A stretch of DNA of 20,336 bases from Syntrophaceae bacterium UBA2280 (GTDB taxonomy: Bacteria; Desulfobacterota; Syntrophia; Syntrophales; Smithellaceae). The stretch is taken from contig DDWS01000036.1 in assembly GCA_002347685.1 (NCBI GenBank), positions 1 to 20,336 of the forward strand, in the 5' to 3' direction. The notes under the pieces were generated by a model, which saw only the letters and a list, made by a program, of their open reading frames with translations, did not search any database and was not told the origin of the DNA. The number at the start of each line of letters is the position of its first letter. Within the stretch, counting starts at the first letter, position 1. A program made the position numbers and the translations under genes. Below are positions 1 to 7,033 of this stretch, piece by piece.

Positions 1-18
1 ATCTTTAATTACGGACAT
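1..18 (-). CDS. 5' end of an unidentified leftward gene (first six codons only)
   Basis: An ATG read leftward from position 18 starts M-S-V-I-K-D and runs off the window edge. It is preceded by a strong ribosome binding site: the minus strand reads GGAGG followed by seven bases (AAAAACG) before the ATG. The good Shine-Dalgarno and the promoter-like sequence upstream make a real start codon likely. Six residues are too few to name a product. The palindrome just upstream suggests a regulated gene. Confidence 0.6.
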
Positions 19-34
19 CGTTTTTCCTCCTTTA

Positions 35-66
35 TAGGCATACGGCAATAGATTGCCGTATGCCTA
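35..66. repeat. Perfect 15-bp inverted repeat upstream of the left-edge gene
   Basis: TAGGCATACGGCAAT at 35-49 is exactly repeated in reverse complement at 52-66 with a two-base centre. It lies just before the ribosome binding site of the leftward gene at 18, and its right arm coincides with the -10 position of a candidate promoter whose TTGACA is at 84-89. That placement suits a repressor operator, or a hairpin in the 5' untranslated leader. It is not followed by a clean T-run on either strand, so a terminator is less likely. Confidence 0.7.
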
Positions 67-89
67 CTTTCAAACGCCTTTTTTGTCAA
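61..89 (-). promoter_or_regulatory. Candidate sigma-70 promoter for the left-edge gene
   Basis: On the minus strand a perfect TTGACA (89 to 84) is followed by a 17-base spacer and TAGGCA (66 to 61). The -35 is consensus; the -10 matches only weakly. The -10 lies inside the palindrome at 35-66, so a protein bound there would block polymerase. Called by eye. Confidence 0.4.
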
Positions 90-236
90 ATACAAATTTG
101 TCTTTTACGAAGATATTCGGTTCAATTTTGTACGGATTGTTTATCGTGACGTTCACGCCCGGGAAGGATAAGCATAAATATTCATATGCAAATCAGATGC
201 ATACGATATAATGACGGGATTGCGGTGTTCAGGGAT

Positions 237-250
237 CATTTCATGAAATG
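237..250. repeat. 14-bp perfect palindrome CATTTCATGAAATG
   Basis: The self-complementary 14-mer lies about 40 bases past the diguanylate cyclase stop codon, and wobble pairs could extend the stem. On the plus strand it is followed by a T-run at about 261-267, giving a terminator-like shape for rightward transcription. No rightward gene ends here. It may be a protein-binding site, or part of the barrier between the cyclase and the left-edge gene. Confidence 0.35.
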
Positions 251-286
251 GTTCTTAAGGCTTTTTTCGTTTTGCGACAAGATGCA

Positions 287-1558
287 TCATTCACGGCGTT
301 TCTTCACCCTCTTCATATGATACATTGCCCGATCGGCATCGGAAAGCAGATCGTCCAGAGAAAGGGACTGCGACCGGTCATACGAGGCATGCCCAATACT
401 GATGGAGAGCTTGAATTTCTGCCCCTTACGGGCATTGAAATAGTTGATCAGCTTATACAGCCGCCTCAAGAGTGCCTCCACGACATCTTCATCTGCGTCC
501 ACTGCAAGAATGGCAAACTCGTCACCGCCGATGCGGGAAACGATGTCAGATGAACGGAACGTCTGGACCAGAATTCTGGCGGCGGCAATCAGCGCCCGAT
601 CTCCTTCTTCGTGGCCGAACTGATCGTTGATAGACTTCAGATCGTCCAGATCGGCAAAGAAAAGGAGCAGGTTTTTTTCAAATCGATCCGCACGGTTCAG
701 CTCCCGTTTTGACAGTGTGAAAAATCCCCGCCGGTTGTACAACCCGGTTAGATGATCATCAAAAGCCAGCGCTTCGAGCTCTTTTTCCATCTCACGGCGC
801 TGCGTGATGTCGGCGCCGAAAAAAGCCAGCCTGGCAACTTCTCCCGCGGGGTCCAAAACAGGATGGATCACCTGATCGATGTGGCGCCGGTTCCGAACAT
901 CTTCGAACCGCTCCCGCCGGCCGTTCTGGATGACGTTTTCCACCTGCTGCCGCCTCTGAACCGCCACGTCCGCAGGCAGCAGATCATAGAGGCTTGCCCC
1001 GAGAATCTTATCGAGACTCACACGCATCCGCTTGGCAAACGTCTCGTTGGCGGCAATCACCGTGCCGTGTCGATCCGTCAGAAAAAAGGATTCGGTGATC
1101 GCATTAAAAAGAGAAGAAAGATTGTCCGCGTACCCGTTCAAGTCCGGAACCGCGCTCTTCGGGGCGGAAAGGTCGCGCACCAGGAGCAAAACCCTGTCCA
1201 TGGCCGGAGCCTTTTGCTGATACACCATTTCCACGGGGAAGATTTCACTGTTCTTTTTCCGATGAACCGCCCGAACAACGCGGGCGCTATAGGTATCTTC
1301 GCCACCCGCCAGCGGCTGTTCATCCGCCCGGGACGGATCAAGCAAATCATCCACGAACATTTCGCAAAACTCCTGAAGGGAGTACTGATAGGTTTGAAGC
1401 GCAGTTGCGTTGGCCTCCAGGATCATCCCGTCCCTGCTTCGGACAACAAAGACACTTTCATGCAAATGCTGCAAAAGAAAATTATATCGCGTTTTCCACT
1501 CTTGCAGCGTCGCACGGTCGACCGCACGACGCTCCGGCTGTTTTCTTTTTTCAGTCAT
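287..1558 (-). CDS. PAS-PAS-GGDEF diguanylate cyclase
   Basis: Predicted to make cyclic di-GMP from two GTP in response to a signal sensed by its PAS domains. From the chosen start (423 residues) there are two PAS domains at about 20-120 and 135-245, the second ending in the typical D-I-T-x-R motif before a short linker. The GGDEF domain follows from about 255. The active-site GGDEF is intact at 344-348, and an RxxD inhibitory site (R335-S-S-D338) lies exactly five residues before it, so product inhibition is expected. There are no membrane segments or signal peptide, so it is cytoplasmic. I chose the ATG at 1558 because a GGAG lies nine bases upstream; an in-frame ATG at 1585 has a poorer site. 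No phosphodiesterase or c-di-GMP effector lies beside it. The signal sensed cannot be told from sequence. Confidence 0.93.
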   Translation of the reverse strand: MTEKRKQPERRAVDRATLQEWKTRYNFLLQHLHESVFVVRSRDGMILEANATALQTYQYSLQEFCEMFVDDLLDPSRADEQPLAGGEDTYSARVVRAVHRKKNSEIFPVEMVYQQKAPAMDRVLLLVRDLSAPKSAVPDLNGYADNLSSLFNAITESFFLTDRHGTVIAANETFAKRMRVSLDKILGASLYDLLPADVAVQRRQQVENVIQNGRRERFEDVRNRRHIDQVIHPVLDPAGEVARLAFFGADITQRREMEKELEALAFDDHLTGLYNRRGFFTLSKRELNRADRFEKNLLLFFADLDDLKSINDQFGHEEGDRALIAAARILVQTFRSSDIVSRIGGDEFAILAVDADEDVVEALLRRLYKLINYFNARKGQKFKLSISIGHASYDRSQSLSLDDLLSDADRAMYHMKRVKKRRE

Positions 1559-1672
1559 TGGGTTGCTCTCCGGGTTCAAAAACATGCCTGTCTTTAAGAA
1601 TCATTGATTCGGCGGCATGGTTTTCTATTATCGCAACGAACGCGATATTGCGCGCTGTTGAATAACGCGTAT

Positions 1673-1701
1673 TCTATACAACAAACATCCGGCAATTACA
1701 A
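1673..1701 (-). promoter_or_regulatory. Candidate promoter for the diguanylate cyclase
   Basis: The minus strand shows TTGTAA (1701 to 1696), a 17-base spacer and TATAGA (1678 to 1673), each matching four of six consensus bases. It lies in the divergent gap between the cyclase and the L,D-transpeptidase operon. I found no convincing promoter for the rightward operon in the same gap. Confidence 0.3.
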
Positions 1702-1804
1702 GAAGCTTGACTCCAGAAGGCTTTGCCGCCGCCGATAATTCGATTGCAAAAAAAAAGACATTCCATTACAAATTGAACACCATCTTGAAAGACAGGGGGC
1801 CCGC

Positions 1805-2533
1805 GTGAGAAATGAATCGGTCGTGTTCAGGTTTTGGACGGTTATAACTTTGCTGCTGACCGCCTGTGCGGTCTTTCTGCCCACCGTCGCCGCATGCAAA
1901 GATAACCTGTCGGCCGCTGCCCAACACCCATTACAAAACACAAGCCAGCTCCTTATCGTACGCGAAAAGAGCTTTCTTTTTATCACCTGGCATACACTCT
2001 ACATGATGCAGAAAGACAAAGAAGTCTGGCGGCAGGCACTCCCTGCCATGACCGCGGTCGTCGGCAGAAACGGCATTGCACCGCCCGGGGAAAAAAGAGA
2101 GGGAGACGGACGAACGCCTTCCGGATTGTACCGCCTGAATCTGGCCTTCGGCTATCCAGAAAAAGCACAGACCGCCATGCCCTACCGCCAGGCTAAAGAT
2201 GACGACTTGTGGGTGGACGACCCGGATGCCCCGGACTACAACCGATGGGTGAAGCAGGGCGAAACCTCCGCGCTGTCCTTTGAGAAGATGAAACGCGACG
2301 ATGATCAATATCGATACGGCCTGGTCATCGAATACAATACCGATCCCGTGATCCCGGGTTTCGGCAGTGCGATTTTTCTGCACATCTGGAAGGAGCGAGG
2401 CTCACCGACCGCCGGCTGTGTCGCAGTCTCTGAGGAGGACATCTTGAAAATTCTGTCCTGGCTGGATCCTTCCGCCAATCCCGCCATTTTGATTCATGCC
2501 AAATCATCCGCCGAGGAGACATACCCCCCATGA
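1805..2533 (+). CDS. L,D-transpeptidase-like lipoprotein (YkuD catalytic fold)
   Basis: Probable periplasmic cysteine enzyme acting on peptidoglycan stem peptides. L,D-transpeptidases form 3-3 cross-links or exchange the terminal D-alanine of tetrapeptides, releasing D-Ala. Of 242 residues, the N-terminus has a hydrophobic run (about 11-27) ending in a lipobox-like V-A-A-C, which would make Cys31 the lipidated residue; L-T-A-C at 18-21 is a less likely alternative. The catalytic block near the C-terminus has His193 (FLHIW) and Cys205 in GSPTAGCVA. This is the variant found in YkuD-like proteins that lack the classical S-H-G-C. The start is GTG, with a G-rich Shine-Dalgarno just upstream. Its last four bases overlap the next gene's ATG (ATGA), so the two are probably translationally coupled. 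The substrate and the choice between transpeptidase and carboxypeptidase activity are open. Confidence 0.85.
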   Translation: MRNESVVFRFWTVITLLLTACAVFLPTVAACKDNLSAAAQHPLQNTSQLLIVREKSFLFITWHTLYMMQKDKEVWRQALPAMTAVVGRNGIAPPGEKREGDGRTPSGLYRLNLAFGYPEKAQTAMPYRQAKDDDLWVDDPDAPDYNRWVKQGETSALSFEKMKRDDDQYRYGLVIEYNTDPVIPGFGSAIFLHIWKERGSPTAGCVAVSEEDILKILSWLDPSANPAILIHAKSSAEETYPP

Positions 2534-3297
2534 ACAAAAAAATGATCACCCCGTTTCTTTTTGCCGTCCTCATTTTTTTTGGCACATGGATTCCTTCCTC
2601 GCACAGTCAGGAAAAGATGCCCGACACCTTTGTGGACATCATGGAGGTCGTCGATGATATCCTGCTGGAAATCCGCTACGCAGGCGATCATAATTTTCTG
2701 GGCACGACGGTGGACGGATATCTGGCACCCAAATGCATTCTCACCAAACCCGCAGCACTGGCGCTTGCCGCAGCCCAGAAAGATTTGAGGCCCTTTTCGA
2801 TGACCCTTAAGATATACGACTGCTACCGTCCTCAGCAGGCCGTTGATCATTTTGTCCGCTGGGCCAGAGACGTCAACGACACAAAAACCAAAAAAGAGTT
2901 TTACCCCGCTGTAGACAAACGGCATCTTTTCCGCGACGGCTATATCGACAGCCGTTCCGGCCACAGCCGGGGCAGCACGGTGGATCTGACCATTGTCCCT
3001 CTGCCCGCGCCTATCCAACCTTTGTATATCGCAGGCCAGCCGCTCAAAGAATGCACCCTGCCCGCAGGCGTGCGCTTTGCCGACAATTCTCTGGATATGG
3101 GTACAGGCTTCGATTGTTTCGACACGCTTTCGCATCCCGCCAACCCCGATATCGGTCCGTCCCAGCGAGCCCATCGCCTGCTTTTGAAGACGCTGATGGA
3201 AAAGCACGGGTTCCGTCACTATGACAAAGAATGGTGGCACTTTACGCTCGCAGGCGAACCGTATCCCGACACGTATTTTAATTTCCCGGTGAAGTAA
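2530..3297 (+). CDS. Exported VanX-type D-alanyl-D-alanine dipeptidase (peptidase family M15)
   Basis: Zinc dipeptidase predicted to split D-Ala-D-Ala into two D-alanines. Of 255 residues, 1-26 form a signal peptide (two lysines, hydrophobic core, S-H-S before Gln27), so it should act outside the cytoplasm. All signature residues are visible: Arg100 in YDCYRP, the S-x-H-x-x-G-x-x-x-D zinc motif with His145 and Asp152, and Glu234 with His237 in EWWHF (catalytic base and third zinc ligand). The start ATG overlaps the preceding stop and has GAGGAG about ten bases upstream. The classical vancomycin-resistance VanX is cytoplasmic, and no vanH or van ligase gene is present. A cell-wall turnover role, like that proposed for DdpX-type enzymes, fits better than resistance. 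The next gene, a symporter, starts three bases after its stop. Confidence 0.92.
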   Translation: MNKKMITPFLFAVLIFFGTWIPSSHSQEKMPDTFVDIMEVVDDILLEIRYAGDHNFLGTTVDGYLAPKCILTKPAALALAAAQKDLRPFSMTLKIYDCYRPQQAVDHFVRWARDVNDTKTKKEFYPAVDKRHLFRDGYIDSRSGHSRGSTVDLTIVPLPAPIQPLYIAGQPLKECTLPAGVRFADNSLDMGTGFDCFDTLSHPANPDIGPSQRAHRLLLKTLMEKHGFRHYDKEWWHFTLAGEPYPDTYFNFPVK

Positions 3298-3300
3298 GCA

Positions 3301-4527
3301 ATGAAAATGCCTCCTTTTCTGAAGTCTTACGGTTTCTCGATGCTTTTAATTGCCTCATTGCTTGTCGGCGCGGGACTGGGACTTGTCTTCAAAAAAGATG
3401 CGTCGATGTTCAAACCATTGGGGGACGTCTTTCTTCATTTACTTTTTACGGTGATTGTTCCCCTGGTCTTTTTTTCCATTTCTTCCACCGTCGCGGGGAT
3501 GAACAACCTCAAGCGCCTGGGAAGAATTTTATCCGTCATGATGATGATCTTTGTCATCACCGGCATCATCGCTTCTGCGGTAATGATGCTGGCTGTGATT
3601 TTTTTCCCACCCGCCTCCGGTGTGAACATCCCCATGCCCGCCATCGCGGACATTCAGTCGCTTACAGCAGCCGACCAGATTGTCCGCACCTTTACCGTGC
3701 CGGACTTCCATCTGCTCTTATCAAAAAACAACATGCTGGCGCTGATCGTCTTTTCCATTTTGGTGGGTCTGGCCACATCCGCCACCGGCGAAAAAGGAAA
3801 ATCTTTCGCCGCATTTCTCGCCTCCGGCAACGCGGTCATGATGAAACTGATTTCACTGATCATGTATTACGCGCCGATCGGCCTTTGTGCCTATTTCGCC
3901 TATCTTGTCGGTGTTTTCGGCCCCGAATTGATGGGTTCTTACGCCCGCGCGATGGCCGTGTATTATCCGGTCGCCATTTTGTATTTCTTCCTCGCTTTTA
4001 CCGGCTATGCGTATATTGCCGGACGCAGACGCGGCGTGAAAAATTTCTGGACGAATATCATTCCGCCGTCTCTCACGGCGCTGGCCACCGGCAGCTCAAT
4101 GGCGGCCATGCCCGCCAACCTCCAGGCTGCCGAAAACATCGGCGTACCGAAAGACATCCGCGACGTGGTCATCCCCATCGGCGCAACCATGCACATGGAA
4201 GGCTCCTGCCTGGCGGCTGTTTTGAAAATCGCTTTTTTGTTCGGTGTTTTTCAAATGCCTTTTTCCGGCGCGGAAACCATCCTGACTGCCCTGGGAGTCG
4301 CCCTTCTGACCGGCGTGGTGGTCAGCGGCATCCCCGGCGGCGGCACCATCGGCGAGCTGCTGATTATATCGTTATACGGCTTTCCCCCGGAAGCGTTCCC
4401 GCTCGTCACGATGATCGGCACACTGGTGGACGCACCCGCCACTATGGTCAATGCTGTGGGCGATAATGTGTCAAGCATGCTGGTCGCACGGGTTCTGGGG
4501 AAGGATCCGTTCAACGTTCAAAGTTGA
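3301..4527 (+). CDS. DAACS-family amino acid/dicarboxylate:cation symporter
   Basis: Secondary transporter of the glutamate/neutral amino acid symporter family (GltPh/EAAT/ASCT fold), 408 residues with multiple membrane segments and the usual re-entrant hairpins. Hairpin 1 is seen as TGSSMAAMP (263-271), and the conserved transmembrane 7 and 8 motifs follow. Two motifs are non-standard. The N-M-D-G-T of TM7 reads H-M-E-G-S (298-302). In TM8 the D-x-x-R-T-x-x-N-x-x-G-D pattern reads DAPATMVNAVGD (377-388), so the arginine that binds an acidic side chain is Ala380. Asp377, Thr381, Asn384 and Asp388 remain. A neutral substrate, such as alanine, is therefore more likely than glutamate or a dicarboxylate. 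The gene starts three bases after the dipeptidase stop with only a weak Shine-Dalgarno, so it is probably co-translated. Confidence 0.93.
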   Translation: MKMPPFLKSYGFSMLLIASLLVGAGLGLVFKKDASMFKPLGDVFLHLLFTVIVPLVFFSISSTVAGMNNLKRLGRILSVMMMIFVITGIIASAVMMLAVIFFPPASGVNIPMPAIADIQSLTAADQIVRTFTVPDFHLLLSKNNMLALIVFSILVGLATSATGEKGKSFAAFLASGNAVMMKLISLIMYYAPIGLCAYFAYLVGVFGPELMGSYARAMAVYYPVAILYFFLAFTGYAYIAGRRRGVKNFWTNIIPPSLTALATGSSMAAMPANLQAAENIGVPKDIRDVVIPIGATMHMEGSCLAAVLKIAFLFGVFQMPFSGAETILTALGVALLTGVVVSGIPGGGTIGELLIISLYGFPPEAFPLVTMIGTLVDAPATMVNAVGDNVSSMLVARVLGKDPFNVQS

Positions 4528-4552
4528 AAAATTATAGACACGAGACGGACAT

Positions 4553-4596
4553 AAAAAAAGCGCTGCGGATCGTTGGATTGTTGCCGCTTCCGCAGC
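4553..4596 (-). terminator. Rho-independent terminator of the lapA-like/small membrane protein pair
   Basis: Read leftward, GCTGCGGA (4596 to 4589) pairs with TCCGCAGC (4569 to 4562) across a 19-base loop and runs into seven Ts (4559 to 4553). It lies between two convergent operons. The run is on the minus strand only, so it serves the leftward genes. The rightward symporter operon has no clear terminator of its own. Confidence 0.7.
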
Positions 4597-4618
4597 AAAA
4601 ATACTTCTTGCAGAAACC

Positions 4619-4897
4619 TCACGTTTTTTTCTCACGGAGCACCAAACGGATCGCGATGTAGGGAAAGAGGAAGAAGACCAGTGCGGTGATTTTCAGCACT
4701 GCCATTCCGACATAGAAAATCAGATTCAGATCATACCACTCCAGGTCAAACCAGAGGGAATGCACATCATAAACAAATTCACCCGCCGCCGCGAAGACGG
4801 CAAACCAGACGAAAAGCAAGGCGATGGTCATGAAGAAGCAACGGATAAGAATTGCGGCCAGGCGCTCAAAAAACAAATTCTGTTCTTGCGTCATCAT
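4619..4897 (-). CDS. Small membrane protein of unknown function (two predicted helices)
   Basis: A 92-residue protein with two hydrophobic segments at about 15-40 and 58-85, separated by an acidic, aromatic loop rich in Asp, Glu, Tyr and Trp, and a charged C-terminus ending R-E-K-K-T. I do not recognise a characterised family. The start ATG has GGAG five bases upstream. It lies 17 bases after the lapA-like gene on the same strand and before a shared terminator, so the two form an operon. An envelope-associated role is an inference from this context only. Confidence 0.75.
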   Translation of the reverse strand: MMTQEQNLFFERLAAILIRCFFMTIALLFVWFAVFAAAGEFVYDVHSLWFDLEWYDLNLIFYVGMAVLKITALVFFLFPYIAIRLVLREKKT

Positions 4898-4914
4898 ATA
4901 ATCTCCCGGCCGAA

Positions 4915-5160
4915 TTATTTTTTAGAATTGAAATCGATCTGAATTTCTGCCACTTCCTTTTTGACATTCTGATAACTGAAGAAACTGTGCCCAAACCATC
5001 CGATGCCGAAGCCGATGATGAGAAGAAAAAAGATCAGCAGCGCAAGCGAAAGAGACAGCTCCCAGAAGAACACGCTAACCGTAACCGCAGCCACGTTTTG
5101 GATAATAAGAACAACCGCCAGACAAGCCGCAATGAGCAACAAAATAATCTTGATGTTCAC
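4915..5160 (-). CDS. LapA-domain (DUF1049) small inner-membrane protein
   Basis: An 81-residue protein with two hydrophobic helices (about 4-22 and 37-60) around the typical N-x-x-x-V-x-V-x-x-x-x-W segment (NVAAVTVSVFFWELSLS), then a short charged C-terminal stretch suited to a coiled coil. This matches the lipopolysaccharide assembly protein A domain family. In E. coli, LapA works with LapB to adjust LPS synthesis; no LapB-like gene lies here. The start is GTG, chosen because GGAGG sits seven bases upstream. First gene of a two-gene leftward operon. Confidence 0.82.
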   Translation of the reverse strand: MNIKIILLLIAACLAVVLIIQNVAAVTVSVFFWELSLSLALLIFFLLIIGFGIGWFGHSFFSYQNVKKEVAEIQIDFNSKK

Positions 5161-5412
5161 CGGATAACCTCCTCATGTTTCAATTATCAATGATGACCTG
5201 CATAACGACATGAGTAAAAAATACTCCCTATGCGGATGGAATGCAAGACGAATCTGGGAATGAAGTTCCAGGTCTTAAGTTCCCGTTTTATTGATATGTT
5301 GTGCTTGTTATAACGTAGCGGTTTGACGGAAGTGCCTGACAGATGGCTGCCTCCTGATCTTTACTCCCCGGCGCAGCAAGAAAAGACATCTCTTATTTTC
5401 CGCAAAGAACAT

Positions 5413-5439
5413 AAAAAAAGCCCTCTTGCTTCAGAGGGC
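5413..5439 (-). terminator. Rho-independent terminator after tRNA-Phe
   Basis: Read leftward, GCCCTCT (5439 to 5433) pairs perfectly with AGAGGGC (5426 to 5420) over a six-base loop and is followed by seven Ts (5419 to 5413). It begins ten bases past the tRNA CCA end, so it ends the tRNA transcript. Confidence 0.88.
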
Positions 5440-5449
5440 ATATAAAAAA

Positions 5450-5525
5450 TGGTGGGCCAGGGCAGAATTGAACTGCCGACACTCGGATTTTCAGTCCGAT
5501 GCTCTACCGACTGAGCTACCGGCCC
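5450..5525 (-). tRNA. tRNA-Phe (anticodon GAA), CCA encoded
   Basis: The minus strand folds as a complete 76-base cloverleaf. The acceptor stem GGGCCGG pairs with CTGGCCC with one G-U pair. The D arm is GCTC...GAGC, and the anticodon arm CGGACTGAAAATCCG carries GAA. The T arm is built on TTCAATTC, with discriminator A and an encoded CCA. It has its own promoter upstream and terminator downstream, so it is a single-gene unit. Confidence 0.97.
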
Positions 5526-5558
5526 GCCTTGTGGATCATACCTGCGAAAGGCTGGAAA

Positions 5559-5587
5559 CCTCTATAAAATCTGATTTCTTTTGTCAA
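5559..5587 (-). promoter_or_regulatory. Promoter of tRNA-Phe
   Basis: The minus strand has a perfect TTGACA (5587 to 5582), a 17-base spacer and TAGAGG (5564 to 5559), predicting a start about 27 bases before the tRNA. The -35 overlaps the stop codon of the RDD-family gene, so the tRNA unit is packed directly against the operon ahead of it. Confidence 0.6.
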
Positions 5588-6225
5588 GGTATTTTTTGTC
5601 CGCCCGCGCCTGTCGCCTCTTCATGGGTCTGAGTTTCCTGCGTTTGCGCCACCGGCCGGCCGGACATCCCGGCTGCACCTGCAAAAGGCATAGAGGATTT
5701 CGCCGGAGGGTCAGCGGAAGCGGAGTCGGGAATATAAACTCCGGCAGCACTCCCCTGCGGTTCGCGTATGATGACAACGGTCCCTGCGATTTTGTCATGC
5801 CATCCTTGTTTTCTTTTGTCAAAGCCGATCCAGATATACCCCAGACAGAAAACCGCACCGGAGATGATATAGCCGACAGATCTTAAAAACGCGACGCCGA
5901 AAGAAATCGGATGACCCTCGGCGGATACCACCTGCAATCCCAGCAGCATTTTCCCTGGGGTTCTCCCGGTCGCACCGTGAAAAAAGGTGAAATAGGCCAT
6001 GTGCATCAGAAATGAGAAAATCCAGATCCCGAAACTCATGGCGCCTATCCGGCCGGGTTCGCCTATTGAGTAAAACCATTGATCTGCATTACCGGTCATC
6101 ACCCCGGTAAAGAAGGCCATGCCGACCACGATCATGAGGATAAAAAAAATAATCCAGAGAATCGCCCCGTCGATCATATAAGCGACCAGCCGCCGCCAGA
6201 AACCCGCAAATCTGTATATTGTCAT
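5584..6225 (-). CDS. RDD-family membrane protein
   Basis: A 213-residue integral membrane protein. The RDD signature opens it: FAGFWRRLVAYMIDG at 6-20 carries the conserved Arg and first Asp. Three hydrophobic segments lie at about 18-42, 60-82 and 108-130. The conserved TPGKMLLGLQVV motif lies between the second and third, and the QGWHDKIAGT motif with the other Asp follows. The last 50 or so residues form a Pro/Ala/Gly/Thr-rich tail that looks disordered and is absent from minimal RDD proteins. The biochemical role of the family is poorly defined; some members have been linked to ion exchange. Its ATG overlaps the rsmE stop (ATGA), so it is the last gene of the prmA-rsmE operon. Confidence 0.88.
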   Translation of the reverse strand: MTIYRFAGFWRRLVAYMIDGAILWIIFFILMIVVGMAFFTGVMTGNADQWFYSIGEPGRIGAMSFGIWIFSFLMHMAYFTFFHGATGRTPGKMLLGLQVVSAEGHPISFGVAFLRSVGYIISGAVFCLGYIWIGFDKRKQGWHDKIAGTVVIIREPQGSAAGVYIPDSASADPPAKSSMPFAGAAGMSGRPVAQTQETQTHEEATGAGGQKIP

Positions 6226-6995
6226 GTCCCTCCCTCCCCTGCCGATTGGCTGAAAATGCCCTTTTCATATTGAATGATGGATAGAATCGCCGCCGCCGCC
6301 GTTTCCACTTTTAAAATCTGTCTGCCGAGGGTAACGGAAATAAAACCGTTGCGTCCGGCCTGTTGGACTTCGTCGCGGGACAATCCCCCCTCCGGCCCGA
6401 CAATGATAAAGATATCCGTAACCGTCGAATACTGAGGATCGGTCAACACATCCCTGATGCGTGTTTGGTTTTCCTCTTCCCAGAAAATCAGTTTCAGCGC
6501 GCCGGATGCCGCGCAAGACAGCATGGCATCAAACGACAAAACCTGCAATATTTTCGTCACGCCGGAGCTGCGCGAACAGCGCGCCGCTTCCTGGACGATC
6601 TTTTGCCAACGTGCGACTTTAGACTCGGCCCTGTCGCCTTCGATTCGGCTCACAGACCTGAGAGCAGTAAAAGGGATGATGTCATCCGTTCCCAACTCGG
6701 CGGCGATCTTGACAATCGAATCCATCTTTCCGGCTTTGGGGATTGCCTGCGCCAGAGAGATGCGGATTTTTTTCTTGACCTGCGGCATTTGGGCCCCCAG
6801 CGTGACATGGACGAAAGACGCGCCAAACCGGTCAATGCGCGCTTCAAACTCGTATCCATATCCGTCAAAGACAATCACCTCGTCACCGGGTTTCAGGCGC
6901 AAAACGGTTTTTAAATAACGGTAATTATCCTCGCCCAGCACACAAGCGGCTGCATGCCGAAGGGGTTCCGCACTGTATAATCGGGGAATCGTCAA
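6222..6995 (-). CDS. rsmE: 16S rRNA m3U1498 methyltransferase RsmE
   Basis: SAM-dependent methyltransferase that methylates N3 of U1498 in the small-subunit rRNA of the assembled 30S particle. Of 257 residues (usual family size is 240-250), the N-terminal PUA-like domain (about 1-75) starts IPRLY. The SPOUT catalytic domain with its trefoil knot follows, with QEAARCSRS at about 135, GPEGGL at 200-205 and LGRQILKVETA at 223-233. In the last motif the usual L-G-x-R-I-L-R reads with Gln and Lys in place of the two arginines; the rest is normal. The start must be TTG at 6995, since an in-frame stop lies two codons upstream and the family's N-terminal sequence begins there. It follows prmA by 38 bases, a common bacterial gene pairing. 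Confidence 0.95.
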   Translation of the reverse strand: MTIPRLYSAEPLRHAAACVLGEDNYRYLKTVLRLKPGDEVIVFDGYGYEFEARIDRFGASFVHVTLGAQMPQVKKKIRISLAQAIPKAGKMDSIVKIAAELGTDDIIPFTALRSVSRIEGDRAESKVARWQKIVQEAARCSRSSGVTKILQVLSFDAMLSCAASGALKLIFWEEENQTRIRDVLTDPQYSTVTDIFIIVGPEGGLSRDEVQQAGRNGFISVTLGRQILKVETAAAAILSIIQYEKGIFSQSAGEGGT

Positions 6996-7033
6996 ATCTT
7001 AATCAATCCTTGATTTTTCTTTACCGGAAAGGC

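Noticed and set aside
752..1597. Long rightward reading frame opposite the diguanylate cyclase
   Set aside because: It is the complement of a confident PAS-PAS-GGDEF gene, has no family features and no good ribosome binding site.
2494..3240. 248-codon leftward frame opposite the dipeptidase gene
   Set aside because: The opposite strand carries every VanX catalytic residue; this frame shows no recognisable domain.
2530..3297. VanX homologue as part of a glycopeptide-resistance cassette
   Set aside because: No vanH, vanA/B-type ligase or VanRS genes are present, and the protein carries a signal peptide, unlike resistance VanX.
4510..4528. TTCAAC...GTTGAA hairpin at the end of the symporter gene
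   Set aside because: Six weak pairs overlapping the coding end and followed by As, not Ts.
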